A stretch of DNA of 64,000 nucleotides. It comes from an uncultured Planctomyces sp. GTDB taxonomy: Bacteria; Planctomycetota; Planctomycetia; Planctomycetales; Planctomycetaceae. The notes beneath the pieces were generated by a model, which made no database searches, was not told the DNA's origin, and saw only the letters and a list, made by a program, of their open reading frames with translations. The stretch is from the NCBI GenBank assembly GCA_937904325.1, contig CALGTK010000186.1, forward strand, positions 23,997-87,996, given 5' to 3'. Positions 1 to 8,870 of this stretch are shown one piece after another. The stretch's first letter is position 1; every line of letters starts with the position of its first letter. The position numbers and the translations under genes are program-made.

Positions 1-245
1 CCAAAGACGTGTTTGAGGAAATTTGCGACGCACACGGATTGTCGCCGGAAGAAAAACGTCAGCTACTAGCCGGAGCAGTCTCCCTTAATCTGGAATCCCC
101 AGCATTGCTGTTTGTTGATTCGGGACTGCTCAATCAGCTCGCCACTTCCGAACGCGGCAACGCGGGCGAGTTTCGAATGCTTGCCGACCGGTTCTTTCCG
201 CCAGATGTGGTACCGTCGAAAGCCGACCGCGCTGATCTGTCCTGA
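1..245 (+). CDS. 3' end of an unrecognised protein (partial)
   Basis: The reading frame is open from the left edge of the window (K-D precede the GTG codon at 9), so this is most likely the C-terminal part of a longer gene rather than a 78-residue protein. It contains L-S-P-E-E-K-R-Q-L-L and ends with F-F-P-P-D followed by a charged tail and TGA at 243-245. No domain is recognised. It converges on purN with only 27 bases between the stop codons. Confidence 0.45.
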   Translation, partial: KDVFEEICDAHGLSPEEKRQLLAGAVSLNLESPALLFVDSGLLNQLATSERGNAGEFRMLADRFFPPDVVPSKADRADLS

Positions 246-272
246 ACGCCAACGGTTGCCAGATCAACCTCG

Positions 273-914
273 TCACGAAGTAACAACGCGCGACCTGTCG
301 ATTGTCAAACGCCCCGAAGTAAACATCCGTATGGCTTCCGGAAAAGCTTCGCACTCGGCTTCGAAGACTCGCTTCTGCAGCGTGTCCGGCGTGTCGTCGT
401 CCATCACCGGTACAACTTTCTGCAGAATAATTGGGCCGGCGTCGTATTCGTTATTGGCAAAGTGGACCGTGCAGCCGCTGACTTTGGCGCCTCGTGCTAG
501 GACTGCCTCATGAACATGACGCCCGTGGAATCCTTTTCCGCAGAACGCAGGAATCAATGACGGGTGAATATTGATGACTTTATTTTCGAAGTCGACAGGG
601 ACTTGAACCAGGCTCAGAAAGCCGCCGAGGACCACCATGTCGACTTCGGCTTTGCGACAGAGATCAAAAATTCGCTCACTGAAAGTTTCAATCGTGTTGA
701 ACTCTGTGCGGACAACCGGTTCGCATGTCAGACCGGCATTGCGAGCACGCTCGACTCCACTGCAATCTTCTTTGCTGGCGATGACGATGGGAAACTCCGC
801 GTCCAACTGCCCGGCGCGATTCTTTTCAAGCAGGTTCATAAGCGTTGTGCCACCGCCCGAAATCAGAACAGCAAGACGAACAGATCGGTTAAGCGCATGA
901 AGTGCGGTAGGCAT
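273..914 (-). CDS. purN: Phosphoribosylglycinamide formyltransferase (GART)
   Basis: A 213-residue cytoplasmic enzyme of purine synthesis that transfers a formyl group from 10-formyl-THF to glycinamide ribonucleotide. The N-terminal phosphate-binding motif I-S-G-G-G-T-T-L-M-N-L is present at about residues 18-28. Later come the catalytic segment N-I-H-P-S-L-I-P-A-F (Asn and His of the family active site), then H-V-H-E-A-V-L-A-R-G-A-K-V-S-G-C-T-V-H-F and the E/D-Y-D-A-G-P-I-I motif. Length fits the family (about 190-215). It is the last gene of a tight minus-strand operon, starting 30 bases after the kinase gene stops. The ATG at 912-914 is used. Confidence 0.93.
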   Translation of the reverse strand: MPTALHALNRSVRLAVLISGGGTTLMNLLEKNRAGQLDAEFPIVIASKEDCSGVERARNAGLTCEPVVRTEFNTIETFSERIFDLCRKAEVDMVVLGGFLSLVQVPVDFENKVINIHPSLIPAFCGKGFHGRHVHEAVLARGAKVSGCTVHFANNEYDAGPIILQKVVPVMDDDTPDTLQKRVFEAECEAFPEAIRMFTSGRLTIDRSRVVTS

Positions 915-944
915 GACGTCGGGTTACCTGAGGCGACTGCGTGA

Positions 945-1859
945 CTACGCGGTCGGTTTTCGTTTGCGGCGTTTGAGAGTGACTTTCTGCTTCAGCCGCT
1001 GGCGGGCTTCCCGAATGTGGTGCATCATTTCCTCGACGGTCTGCCATCGATCATCAGGGTGTTTTTCGAGCCCCTTCATGATGGTCGCAGCAATTTGCTC
1101 GTCAATGCCTGGAGCCAGACTTCGGATGTCTTTTGGTGGTTGGTTAATGGCATGCAGAACCGCTTCCAGAGTTTCGCCGGTGTCCCACGGGTGCGTTTTG
1201 GCGAACATCTCGAAGCACGTCACAGCGAAAGAAAAGATGTCGATTCGCTGGTCCGTCTTTTGCCGCTTGATCAATTCCGGAGCCATGTAAGAAGCCGTGC
1301 CGGTGCGGTTGCCCGGCTTTTGAAATGGTGGCGTGTTAGGAACAACCAGTCCAAAATCAATCAGCTTTACGACATTGTCAGGATCGACGATGACGTTTCG
1401 CGGGCAGATGTCGCGATGAATCCAGCCTGCTTCATGGAAGTATTTGATTCCCTTGCCGAGCTGCAGAATGAAGCTCAAACGATTCTTCTGCATGATCTCG
1501 TTCTGCGTGTCGACAAGAAAACTGAGACTGACGCCTTCGATAAATTCCATGACGAGAAACTGCTCGTCATCGCTAGTCGTTCCGTACTCCAGTGTGTTGA
1601 CGACGTGCTTGTTTTTAAGCTGAACAGCGACCTCGCCTTCAATGGGTTTATCAAGACCAAAGAAACGCGATTCAAAGCGGGCCGTCTTGAATTTGTCGAG
1701 TACTTTGACAGCGACCTGTCTTCCGGAAACCGTATCGTTGGCCCTCCAGACTTTTGACATGCTGCCCTGTCCGACTCTCCCGACAAGGTCGAACCGCTTG
1801 GTCACGTCCGTACGGACGACCTTCGGTTTCTTCTCGAAAAACTTCTTGAGGAATTTCAT
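945..1859 (-). CDS. Ser/Thr protein kinase with atypical HRDICPRN loop
   Basis: A 304-residue kinase made almost entirely of the catalytic domain. The Gly-rich loop G-Q-G-S-M-S-K-V is at residues 30-37, the ATP-anchoring lysine in V-A-V-K is K52, the catalytic loop is H-R-D-I-C-P-R-N (Asp150), and D-F-G is at 168-170, followed by Y-M-A-P-E. The lysine usual two positions after the catalytic Asp in Ser/Thr kinases is Cys. The C-terminus is a basic tail (K-R-R-K-R-K) and there is no membrane segment, so it is probably cytoplasmic. The start is uncertain. The ATG at 1859 begins M-K-F-L-K-K-F-F. A GTG at 1889 would overlap the accD stop (GTGA) and add ten residues. It lies in an operon between accD and purN, which suggests a link to core metabolism (inference). 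Confidence 0.85.
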   Translation of the reverse strand: MKFLKKFFEKKPKVVRTDVTKRFDLVGRVGQGSMSKVWRANDTVSGRQVAVKVLDKFKTARFESRFFGLDKPIEGEVAVQLKNKHVVNTLEYGTTSDDEQFLVMEFIEGVSLSFLVDTQNEIMQKNRLSFILQLGKGIKYFHEAGWIHRDICPRNVIVDPDNVVKLIDFGLVVPNTPPFQKPGNRTGTASYMAPELIKRQKTDQRIDIFSFAVTCFEMFAKTHPWDTGETLEAVLHAINQPPKDIRSLAPGIDEQIAATIMKGLEKHPDDRWQTVEEMMHHIREARQRLKQKVTLKRRKRKPTA

Positions 1860-1885
1860 CGAACGTGGTCTCACAGGCCGCAGAA

Positions 1886-2737
1886 TCACATGCCACAGTA
1901 GTCGATGATGCGGGCGATTTCGCTCCGCAGATTATGTCGATGCACGATTCTGTCGACAAAGCCTGCACCTTTGAGGAATTCACTCGTCTGGAAATCGTCT
2001 GGCAGTTCTTCGTTGACCGTAGCCTTAACGACTCGTGGACCCGCAAAGCCTATCAGCGCTTTCGGCTCAGCGATAATAATGTCACCCAGCGCTGCGAAAC
2101 TGGCGGCGACTCCGCCCATCGTCGGATGAGTTAGAATCGAAATATACAATCCACCGGCTTCGCGAAATTTGGCGAGTGCAGCTGACGTTTTGCCCATCTG
2201 CATCAGCGAGACTATGCCTTCATGCATGCGTGCTCCGCCACCGGAACCGCTGAGAATGACCAGTGGAAGATGCATCTCGGTGGCGGCTTCGATCGCGCGT
2301 GTCAGCTTCTCTCCGACAACCGACCCCATGCTGCCCATGATGAAGTTCGAATCGGTTAGTGCGAAGACCAATGGACGACCTCGCATGTAACCTTTTCCCG
2401 CAGTGCAGGCTTCCGTCAGCCCGGTTCGTTTCTGCTCGGCCACAAGACGCTGAGCGTACGGTTTCTTGTCGACAAAGCCGAGTGGATCGCACGGTCTGAG
2501 TTCGGTGTACCACTCTTCGAAACTATCCGAGTCGAGTAACTGCTGGACTCGTACTTTTCCCGGCACAATAAAGTGGTGATTGCATTGCGGACAGACGTAC
2601 TGATTCTCTTCGACAGAGCGTCGATACACGGTGGCACTGCAGCCGGGACATTGCTGCCAGAGGCCTTCGGGGACTCCGCGTTTCTGTCGTTTCGTCTGGT
2701 CCTGCCAGGATTCTACATCCGGTTTGGCCTGACTCAT
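1886..2737 (-). CDS. accD: Acetyl-CoA carboxylase carboxyltransferase subunit beta
   Basis: A 283-residue subunit of the heterotetrameric acetyl-CoA carboxylase; it makes malonyl-CoA for fatty acid synthesis together with AccA. The N-terminal four-cysteine zinc ribbon is C30-x2-C33 and C49-x2-C52. The crotonase-like carboxyltransferase core follows, with [21 protein letters not shown] and [11 protein letters not shown] motifs. Length matches AccD. It starts 12 bases after the phosphatase-like gene and its stop overlaps a possible GTG start of the kinase, consistent with one transcript. AccA is not in the window. Confidence 0.96.
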   Translation of the reverse strand: MSQAKPDVESWQDQTKRQKRGVPEGLWQQCPGCSATVYRRSVEENQYVCPQCNHHFIVPGKVRVQQLLDSDSFEEWYTELRPCDPLGFVDKKPYAQRLVAEQKRTGLTEACTAGKGYMRGRPLVFALTDSNFIMGSMGSVVGEKLTRAIEAATEMHLPLVILSGSGGGARMHEGIVSLMQMGKTSAALAKFREAGGLYISILTHPTMGGVAASFAALGDIIIAEPKALIGFAGPRVVKATVNEELPDDFQTSEFLKGAGFVDRIVHRHNLRSEIARIIDYCGM

Positions 2738-2749
2738 TTTGAGCTGCCT

Positions 2750-3376
2750 TTATTCATCACTGGCCGCAGCAGCGATCGGAATCTGCTCGCTGGAGCCAGT
2801 TCGTTCGTTAGCCGTTCCATTGGTCTGAATGATTTCGACGAGCTGATCTTTACAGCATCTGAACATTGAATCGCCGATATCTTCCGCCGGTACACCCCGC
2901 AGCGTACAGCTTACGAGACTGGCCAAAGGCTCGGAAGCCACCACGGCGAAGCACTCATACTTCTTCAACGGCTTCTTCAACGCCGAAATCATGCGTTCGA
3001 CAGCGATCTCTACCGTTTCTCCTTCAGGCGGACAAACAGTTTCGGGAGCTTCCTTCCACTGTTTGAACACCTTCGGAAACTTCTTGCGGATTTCGTCGAT
3101 GCAGAGCCCCTGCCACAATCCCTGATCGAGATTGCACAGTGCCTGCTTCTCTTTAATCGTGACATCGAGTGCGTGTGCAACAGCTTCAGCCGTTGAGCGG
3201 CACGGTTCGCATGGGCCTGTGATGACGGCTTTGACCGGCTGGTCGCGGATCACATCGATCACTTTTGCGAGCTGACCGTATCCTCGATCGTTGAGGGGCA
3301 GCTCAAGTGAACCCTGAATGCGTTTTTGTTCGTCGAAGTCAGTACACCCTGGTCGGACCAGAACGACTGTGGACAT
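2750..3376 (-). CDS. Histidine-phosphatase-like protein lacking both catalytic histidines
   Basis: A 208-residue protein with the outline of the histidine phosphatase (phosphoglycerate mutase-like) fold. V-V-L-V-R-P-G stands at residues 4-10 where the family has R-H-G, followed by the usual P-L-N-D-R-G and C-R-S-T-A-E-A-V-A. The phosphoryl-accepting histidine is replaced by Pro9. The second conserved histidine (V-S-H-G region) is replaced by V-V-A-S-E-P-L. The arginines of the phosphate pocket appear kept. It is therefore likely a catalytically dead, possibly ligand-binding member (inference). It lies 12 bases from both rpe and accD in the operon. Confidence 0.75.
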   Translation of the reverse strand: MSTVVLVRPGCTDFDEQKRIQGSLELPLNDRGYGQLAKVIDVIRDQPVKAVITGPCEPCRSTAEAVAHALDVTIKEKQALCNLDQGLWQGLCIDEIRKKFPKVFKQWKEAPETVCPPEGETVEIAVERMISALKKPLKKYECFAVVASEPLASLVSCTLRGVPAEDIGDSMFRCCKDQLVEIIQTNGTANERTGSSEQIPIAAAASDE

Positions 3377-3388
3377 TGATTTTTCTCG

Positions 3389-4093
3389 CTACAGGGAAGA
3401 GCTGCTCTGACGACTCGCCAGCTCTGACAGCTCGGGCATGACAGCACCATAGTCCGACTCGTCGAACACGGCACTGCCGACAACAAACAAGTCCGCTCCC
3501 GCCTCAGAGCAGTCGGCAATGGTCGAAGGACCGACGCCGCCATCCACGGAAAGGACGGTCTCCGGTGAGCACAGCTCCCGAAGCCGACGCAGTTTGTTCA
3601 ATGCGTCGGAAATAAATTTCTGCCCGCCGAAGCCAGGCTCAACGCTCATCACGAGTATCAGGTCGCAGCCCGACAGAAATGGTTCGATCTTTTCGACAGG
3701 CGTTCCCGGATTCAGAGCCAGCCCTGCGACAACGTCTGCGTCACGAATTCGCTGCAGCAGAGGCCCGGCATCCGGCACCGCTTCGTAATGAAACGTGATG
3801 GCCTCACAACCCGCTTTGATATATTCTTCGAGATAACGATCCGGCTCAGAAATCATCAGATGAGCATCGAAAACAGCGTCCGTCATCGACCGCATTTTCT
3901 CGATGACCAGTGGGCCGTACGACAGATTCGGGACAAAGTGCCCGTCCATTACGTCCCAGTGGAGAACGGTTGAGTCCGCAGCGTTCAACAGCTCGATCTC
4001 TCGATGCATGTTGCCGAAGTCGCACTTCAGCATCGAGGGAGCAATTACTGGAACGCGGCTACGAATTCGATGAAGGATTGCCGAACGGCTCAT
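3389..4093 (-). CDS. rpe: Ribulose-phosphate 3-epimerase
   Basis: A 234-residue TIM-barrel enzyme of the pentose phosphate and Calvin-type pathways that interconverts ribulose-5-phosphate and xylulose-5-phosphate. The start P-S-M-L-K-C-D-F is typical. Metal ligands are visible as H45-x-D47 in L-H-W-D-V-M-D-G-H-F-V-P-N, with H78 in F-D-A-H-L-M, and the second catalytic Asp lies in S-V-D-G-G-V. Phosphate-binding glycines follow (F-V-V-G-S-A-V-F). It is the first gene of the minus-strand operon, so the operon promoter should lie in the 592-base gap upstream of 4093. Confidence 0.95.
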   Translation of the reverse strand: MSRSAILHRIRSRVPVIAPSMLKCDFGNMHREIELLNAADSTVLHWDVMDGHFVPNLSYGPLVIEKMRSMTDAVFDAHLMISEPDRYLEEYIKAGCEAITFHYEAVPDAGPLLQRIRDADVVAGLALNPGTPVEKIEPFLSGCDLILVMSVEPGFGGQKFISDALNKLRRLRELCSPETVLSVDGGVGPSTIADCSEAGADLFVVGSAVFDESDYGAVMPELSELASRQSSSSL

Positions 4094-4685
4094 CGGGAGA
4101 AAACCCCGGAATTTGAAAACGGATTCCGGCGCTCTGTGGAGACCGGCTGGAAGCGGCCCATTTGAACCAAACCGGAGTCCTCATTCAATTCCGAACTCGA
4201 AATCGACAGGTTCCACGACCAGAAACGCCTCGCGTGGACGGCATAAATTAACACAACAAAGCAATTCCTTCTAAATTCCACCAAATTACACACACGCAAA
4301 TAACAGGTTGCACGTGGCAGAATCTTCGAAAAAACATGAGCCCCACGCCTTAAAGAACTACAAACTGGACCCGAATGCTCTCCTCTTTTTTCAGCTTTGA
4401 CAGCCGTGTCTGTTCGTGTCCCTCCATAGTTCCTTTACGAAGAGGTGAAAAACCATTTTATCGATAACTCAATCAAACCTCGTACGAACTGGCGATGATT
4501 TCGAAATCGTTCCGGAATTCGCCGAAACCATCTGTCAGGCTCTCGGTTAATTCTTCAGCAACCGTTATCGAGTCGAGCAAATCCTTAGTTCGACAAGCCC
4601 GCCCGCAGCGGAAACACTTCTCGATTTACCCGCAATCCGTTACGCCGTTGATTCGGCGAGTCGTTCGTTCGGCAAGGAATCTGAA
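4094..4685. other. Divergent intergenic region, rpe / DUF1549 gene
   Basis: Nearly 600 bases between two divergent genes, AT-richer than the flanks. Short ORFs here show no recognisable protein and overlap both gene starts. It should carry promoters for the rpe operon and for the DUF1549-DUF1501 pair, but no convincing -35/-10 pair, operator or RNA structure could be assigned by eye. Confidence 0.4.
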
Positions 4686-6527
4686 ATGCGTTTTTCCACG
4701 ACCTGCGTTGCAACCATAATATTTAGCTTCGGGACGTTCGCCTCTGCCGCTGAATTATCCAGCAAGGCTTCGTCCTCAGAACTGGCCGCCGAGATTGACC
4801 GACTGGTCGAGAGCGAACTGAAAGCAAACGGAGTCGATCCCGCCGGTCTGTCCGTTGATGAAGACTTCCTTCGTCGAGTAACGCTGGATCTGGCCGGAAC
4901 GCTGCCATTGTCTCGCGACGTGACGTTGTTCGGTTTAAATCCGGATCACTCAAAACGTGAACAGGCAATCGAGCGGCTGCTAAACTCTGACGAATACGCC
5001 GCTGCCTGGGCTCGCTATTGGCGAGACGTCATCTTTGTCCGTGCGACCAACATGCGGGCAGGCTTTGCGAATCAATCATTCGTTAACTGGATGACAAAAA
5101 ACCTGAGTGAAAACAAAGGATGGGACGACATCGCGACGGAAATTCTGACGGCGACCGGCGACGTCCGCGAAAACGGCAGCACAGCTTTGATTTTCGCTCA
5201 GGAAGCATCACCAGAAGATGTCGCTGGCGAAGTCTCACGAATCTTCCTGGGTATTCAGATGCAATGTGCGAACTGCCACGACCATCCGTGGGACCGTTGG
5301 AAACGCGAAGAGTTCCACGAGCTGGCAGCATTTTTCCCTCGAATTTCTGTGCGACCGATTCGCGAAGACAATCGTCTCCAGAGTTACGAAATAGTCTCAG
5401 TCAATCAGTCGGCCAATCCTCAGGATCGTTTCCGCCAACTGAAAGAAAACGCAGACCGCCTTTTCCGATTCGCAGATCGCAACCGCGACGGAAAGCTGGT
5501 GAAAGCAGAAATCGGTCGCACACCACTGGCGCGATCGTTCGATCAAATCCTTGCACGAGGCGACTCGAACAAAGACGGCGGAATTTCGCTGACCGAATTG
5601 AAAACGATCGAATTCCCAACGCCGATGCAGTCAGGCAGAGGCTCAACAGAACACTTCATGGCCGACCTCAACGATCCGTCGTCACCGGGACGGAAGATCG
5701 AGCCAAAGTTTTTCGTGACCGGCTACAAACCTGAAAGTGGTCTCGCTGACATTGATCGCCGCCAAATTTTTTCGAAGTATCTCACTTCAACTCGTAACGA
5801 ATGGTTCAGTCGCGCATTCGTGAATCGGATGTGGGCAGAAATGACCGGCGAAGGTTTCTACTCACCGATCGACGATATAGGACCAGACCGTTCCGCATCG
5901 TTTCCAGAAGTGCTCGATGTGCTGGCCGCACAGTTCAGCAGCAACGGCTATGACATTCGCTGGCTGATGAAGACGATCACTCTGACCCAGACCTACCAAC
6001 GGGAAATCCGTTCGGCTGATCCCGAAACCCAGGCCGTGCCTTTTGCATCTGCAACAGCGACGCGACTCCGAGGCGACCAGCTTTACAGTTCGATCATCAC
6101 CGTACTGGGCAGTGAGAATGTAACTGGACGTGGCCAAGGTCAGCAGATGGGAGTGGGAGCCGGAATGTACAGAGGTGCTCGCAGTCCGCGTGATCAGTTC
6201 GGCCTGCTCTTTAGCTTTGATCCGTCGACGCCACAGGCCGAGATTACCGGCAACATTCCGCAGGCTCTGTTCATGATGAACTCTCGGTTGCTGGCCGGTC
6301 AGATCAATGCCCGCGGCTTTACAAAACTGACGGCGCTGCTCCGGCGCTTTCCCGACAACCGAGACGCGATCAACGAGCTGTACGTCATGATCCTCTCCCG
6401 AGAACCCTCCGACCGCGAAATGAAAATCACCACCGAGTACCTCGTCGAAGTCGACAACCGCGAAGAATCTTTCGAAGACCTGATGTGGAGCCTGCTGAAC
6501 TCCAGCGAGTTTCTCTCGAAGCGATAA
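4686..6527 (+). CDS. DUF1549/DUF1553 secreted protein with EF-hand insert
   Basis: A 613-residue exported protein: a signal peptide at about residues 1-22 (ending F-A-S-A-A), then a DUF1549 domain with the c-type-haem-like motif C194-x2-C197-H198 in C-A-N-C-H-D-H-P-W-D-R-W. DUF1553 occupies roughly residues 360-613 (R-A-F-V-N-R-M-W, T-Q-T-Y-Q-R, N-S-S-E-F-L). Between the two lie a pair of EF-hand-like loops, D-R-N-R-D-G-K-L (about 264) and D-S-N-K-D-G-G-I (about 293), predicted to bind calcium. Unlike two relatives in this window it lacks the N-terminal cytochrome (PSCyt1) domain. Biochemistry of these families is unknown. It is followed 64 bases later by its DUF1501 partner. Confidence 0.88.
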   Translation: MRFSTTCVATIIFSFGTFASAAELSSKASSSELAAEIDRLVESELKANGVDPAGLSVDEDFLRRVTLDLAGTLPLSRDVTLFGLNPDHSKREQAIERLLNSDEYAAAWARYWRDVIFVRATNMRAGFANQSFVNWMTKNLSENKGWDDIATEILTATGDVRENGSTALIFAQEASPEDVAGEVSRIFLGIQMQCANCHDHPWDRWKREEFHELAAFFPRISVRPIREDNRLQSYEIVSVNQSANPQDRFRQLKENADRLFRFADRNRDGKLVKAEIGRTPLARSFDQILARGDSNKDGGISLTELKTIEFPTPMQSGRGSTEHFMADLNDPSSPGRKIEPKFFVTGYKPESGLADIDRRQIFSKYLTSTRNEWFSRAFVNRMWAEMTGEGFYSPIDDIGPDRSASFPEVLDVLAAQFSSNGYDIRWLMKTITLTQTYQREIRSADPETQAVPFASATATRLRGDQLYSSIITVLGSENVTGRGQGQQMGVGAGMYRGARSPRDQFGLLFSFDPSTPQAEITGNIPQALFMMNSRLLAGQINARGFTKLTALLRRFPDNRDAINELYVMILSREPSDREMKITTEYLVEVDNREESFEDLMWSLLNSSEFLSKR

Positions 6528-6533
6528 ATAATT

Positions 6534-6558
6534 GTAGTGTGGGCAACGCCCACACTAC
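6534..6558. repeat. Perfect inverted repeat, 11-bp arms, 3-nt loop
   Basis: The left arm GTAGTGTGGGC at 6534-6544 and its exact reverse complement at 6548-6558 are separated by AAC. It lies just after the DUF1549 stop and before the DUF1501 gene. There is no T run, so it looks more like a REP-type palindrome or an mRNA-processing hairpin than an intrinsic terminator. Confidence 0.8.
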
Positions 6559-6591
6559 CGACTCGCAAACCATTAGCACGGAATCTGGAAT

Positions 6592-7890
6592 ATGAATGTC
6601 ACAACACAACGGCACGAACAGGTCAAAGTTCGAAAACGCGGCGTCTCACGGCGAGGCTTTCTGCACACCGTTTCGGCAGGAGCACTTGCCGCTGGAACAC
6701 TCACCCTGCGAGACGTGATGTCGCTCCAGGCGGCCGAACTTCGCAAGCAGGGCAAGTCGATGATTCTGCTCTGGATGGGCGGAGGACCTTCTCAGTTCGA
6801 GACGTTCGACCCAAAACCGAACCACGCCAACGGCGGAGAAACAAAAGCCATCTCAACCAGCGTATCAGGAATCCAGATCGCTCAAGGTTGGGAAAAGACC
6901 GCCGCCGTGATAGACGACCTGGCCATCATTCGATCAATGACCAATAAGGAAGGGAGCCATCCGCGAGCGACCTATCAGATGCACACAGGCTACATCCCGT
7001 CGGGTAGTGTCAAGCATCCGAGCCTCGCCGCGTCGATCGCCAAAGAAATATCCGACCCTCAGTTCGAGCTCCCGGCAGTCGTCTCTGTTGGACAAACTCA
7101 GGGCGCCGGATTCCTGGGTGTCCAGTACGAACCGTTCATGGTTCAGGATCCAAGCCGCATGCCGCAGAACGTCGCGACGGGCGTGCCCACAAACCGGTAC
7201 AGCCGGCGGCTCGGTCTGCTCGACAGACTTGAAGACGAGTTTGCTGACCGCGGCGGGGAAATCGTCGTGAAAAATCATCGCGACCTTTACGGCAAGACTT
7301 CAAAGATGGTTCTCAGCTCCGATCTGAAAGCCTTCGACATCTCCGACGAGCCCACCTCAATGAAGGAAATGTACGGGGACTCGAACTTCGGCCGAGGCTG
7401 CATGCTGGCTCGCCGCCTGGTTGAAGCTGGAACGACATTCGTAGAGATCTCCTCACGAGGCCAGGGCGGCAACTGGGACACCCACGACAACCTTTATGAA
7501 CGAGTCGGCAACCTGAGTGCTTCCATCGATCCGGCGACAGCGGGGCTTGTTGCGGACCTTAAAGATCGCGGCCTGCTCGAAAATACGCTCGTCGTGTGGA
7601 TGGGCGAATTCGGCCGGACGCCACGCATCAATCCGCGCGGCGGCCGCGACCACTATCCCCGGGTTTTCAACGCGGCGATGGCCGGTTGCGGGATCAAAGG
7701 TGGCCAGGTCATCGGTTCCTCAACCGCCGACGGAACTGCCGTCGCTGACGATCCCGTTACCGCCAACGACCTGTTCTGCACAATCTGCAAGAGCCTCGAC
7801 GTCGATCCTCGCAAAGAAAACATGAGCCCGCTGGGGCGTCCCATGAAAATCGTCGACGGTGGAGCTCCCGTCGAAAAACTCTTTGCTTAG
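6592..7890 (+). CDS. DUF1501 secreted protein
   Basis: A 432-residue protein of the DUF1501 family, which has an alkaline-phosphatase/sulfatase-like fold by family knowledge; its enzymatic role is not established. A Tat-type leader is visible: R-R-G-F-L at residues 20-24 followed by an Ala/Gly-rich stretch. Family hallmarks include I-L-L-W-M-G-G-G-P-S-Q-F-E-T-F-D-P-K-P, R-S-M-T-N-K-E-G-S-H, G-E-F-G-R-T-P and G-R-D-H-Y-P. It is the second gene of a pair with the DUF1549 protein upstream and is probably cotranscribed. Confidence 0.9.
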   Translation: MNVTTQRHEQVKVRKRGVSRRGFLHTVSAGALAAGTLTLRDVMSLQAAELRKQGKSMILLWMGGGPSQFETFDPKPNHANGGETKAISTSVSGIQIAQGWEKTAAVIDDLAIIRSMTNKEGSHPRATYQMHTGYIPSGSVKHPSLAASIAKEISDPQFELPAVVSVGQTQGAGFLGVQYEPFMVQDPSRMPQNVATGVPTNRYSRRLGLLDRLEDEFADRGGEIVVKNHRDLYGKTSKMVLSSDLKAFDISDEPTSMKEMYGDSNFGRGCMLARRLVEAGTTFVEISSRGQGGNWDTHDNLYERVGNLSASIDPATAGLVADLKDRGLLENTLVVWMGEFGRTPRINPRGGRDHYPRVFNAAMAGCGIKGGQVIGSSTADGTAVADDPVTANDLFCTICKSLDVDPRKENMSPLGRPMKIVDGGAPVEKLFA

Positions 7891-8220
7891 AATCGCTTCG
7901 AAACACGTCCCACGTTTTCCGTGGCACGCGACTCAGTCACGTCCGCTCTGCCAGGGACGTTCGGCAGAAAATGTATAGCCGCTCAGTCAGCCAGTTGCTC
8001 ACATGTCAACCTTTTATCCAGCCTGTGCAGGAAAGCCGTAAAATTGCCTCGTCCCTGGTCGCAATAACACCGCGACGTTACCTGATTCGAGCCGGCAGAG
8101 ATCCGTGTGTTCTGCCGAATTGGACATTCCCCGGCAGGAACTGGCCATGAGTCATCTTTGCTGTGCGTTTCTTCTCCTGGCATGATTGTCGGCCGTTGGC
8201 GTTCGCGTTGAGGTTCTGGC
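7891..8220. other. Intergenic region without a recognised gene
   Basis: About 330 bases following the DUF1501 stop. A weak hairpin (CCACG / CGTGG) occurs at about 7908-7924. Short ORFs on either strand show no family features. The DNA immediately downstream is a decayed gene, so part of this may be its eroded 5' region. Confidence 0.35.
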
Positions 8221-8602
8221 GCGCGACCGATTTACTCGGCGTTGGATTCCCGATCATTCAGAAGCTCTGACCCGAACGCCGAAATCGTCGTCTGGAGCGA
8301 CATATTCGACCCGTTCCACAACGCGGGCGACAACTACTGGTGACGCGTGGGACTACGAAGGGTTCATGTGAAGGCGTCAACAAGAGCGTTTCCATCGTGA
8401 ATTGGAACCAGCGAGTCCGCAAAGAGAGGGCACCACCCAATCATCGCCACTTATTACCACTGGGGCGTCAACTGGAAAAACGTCGTCAATGCCTGACTCG
8501 GCACAACCGACCGTATCTCCAGCGTCGACGGAATCATGTACACTAACGTAATCAAATAACTACGACGTTGAAGAATTCATCCAGCTCGTCAACCTGGACT
8601 GA
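8221..8602 (+). pseudogene. Decayed C-terminus of a glycoside-hydrolase-like protein
   Basis: Protein-like pieces lie in order but in different frames: D-P-N-A-E-I-V-V-W-S-D-I-F-D-P-F-H-N-A from about 8269, ending at an in-frame TGA (8341-8343). Next come S-I-V-N-W-N-Q-R near 8394, N-W-K-N-V-V-N-A near 8470, G-I-M-Y-T near 8530, and NNYDVEEFIQLVNLD ending at TGA 8600-8602. The order W-S-D-x-F-D-P-x-H-N-A, then V-N-W-N, then a tyrosine-rich end resembles the C-terminal half of family-20-like glycosidases of planctomycetes. That family assignment is from memory and tentative. Several frameshifts and stops make it non-functional. Confidence 0.5.
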
Positions 8603-8870
8603 TGGCTCGGATCGAATTCGTCATGCCGATCAAGAACGAACAGCAGTTGTGAGTAGCTGAAGCATCCTCTCAAAGTTGACAGGGGCTCGATTCAGCCCAG
8701 ACTCAATGGTAGAAACACGCAGAAAGCGTGAGATCGATAGTTGTCCCTGCCTCAGACGAACTTCGCAGCGCCTCACTCTGTGGATTAGCCTGCCGGTTTC
8801 GCAGAACCCTACCTTGAAGTTTTAGAATAACTTAGCCGAATTACCCCTTATCGTTTTGGAGAATACGACC

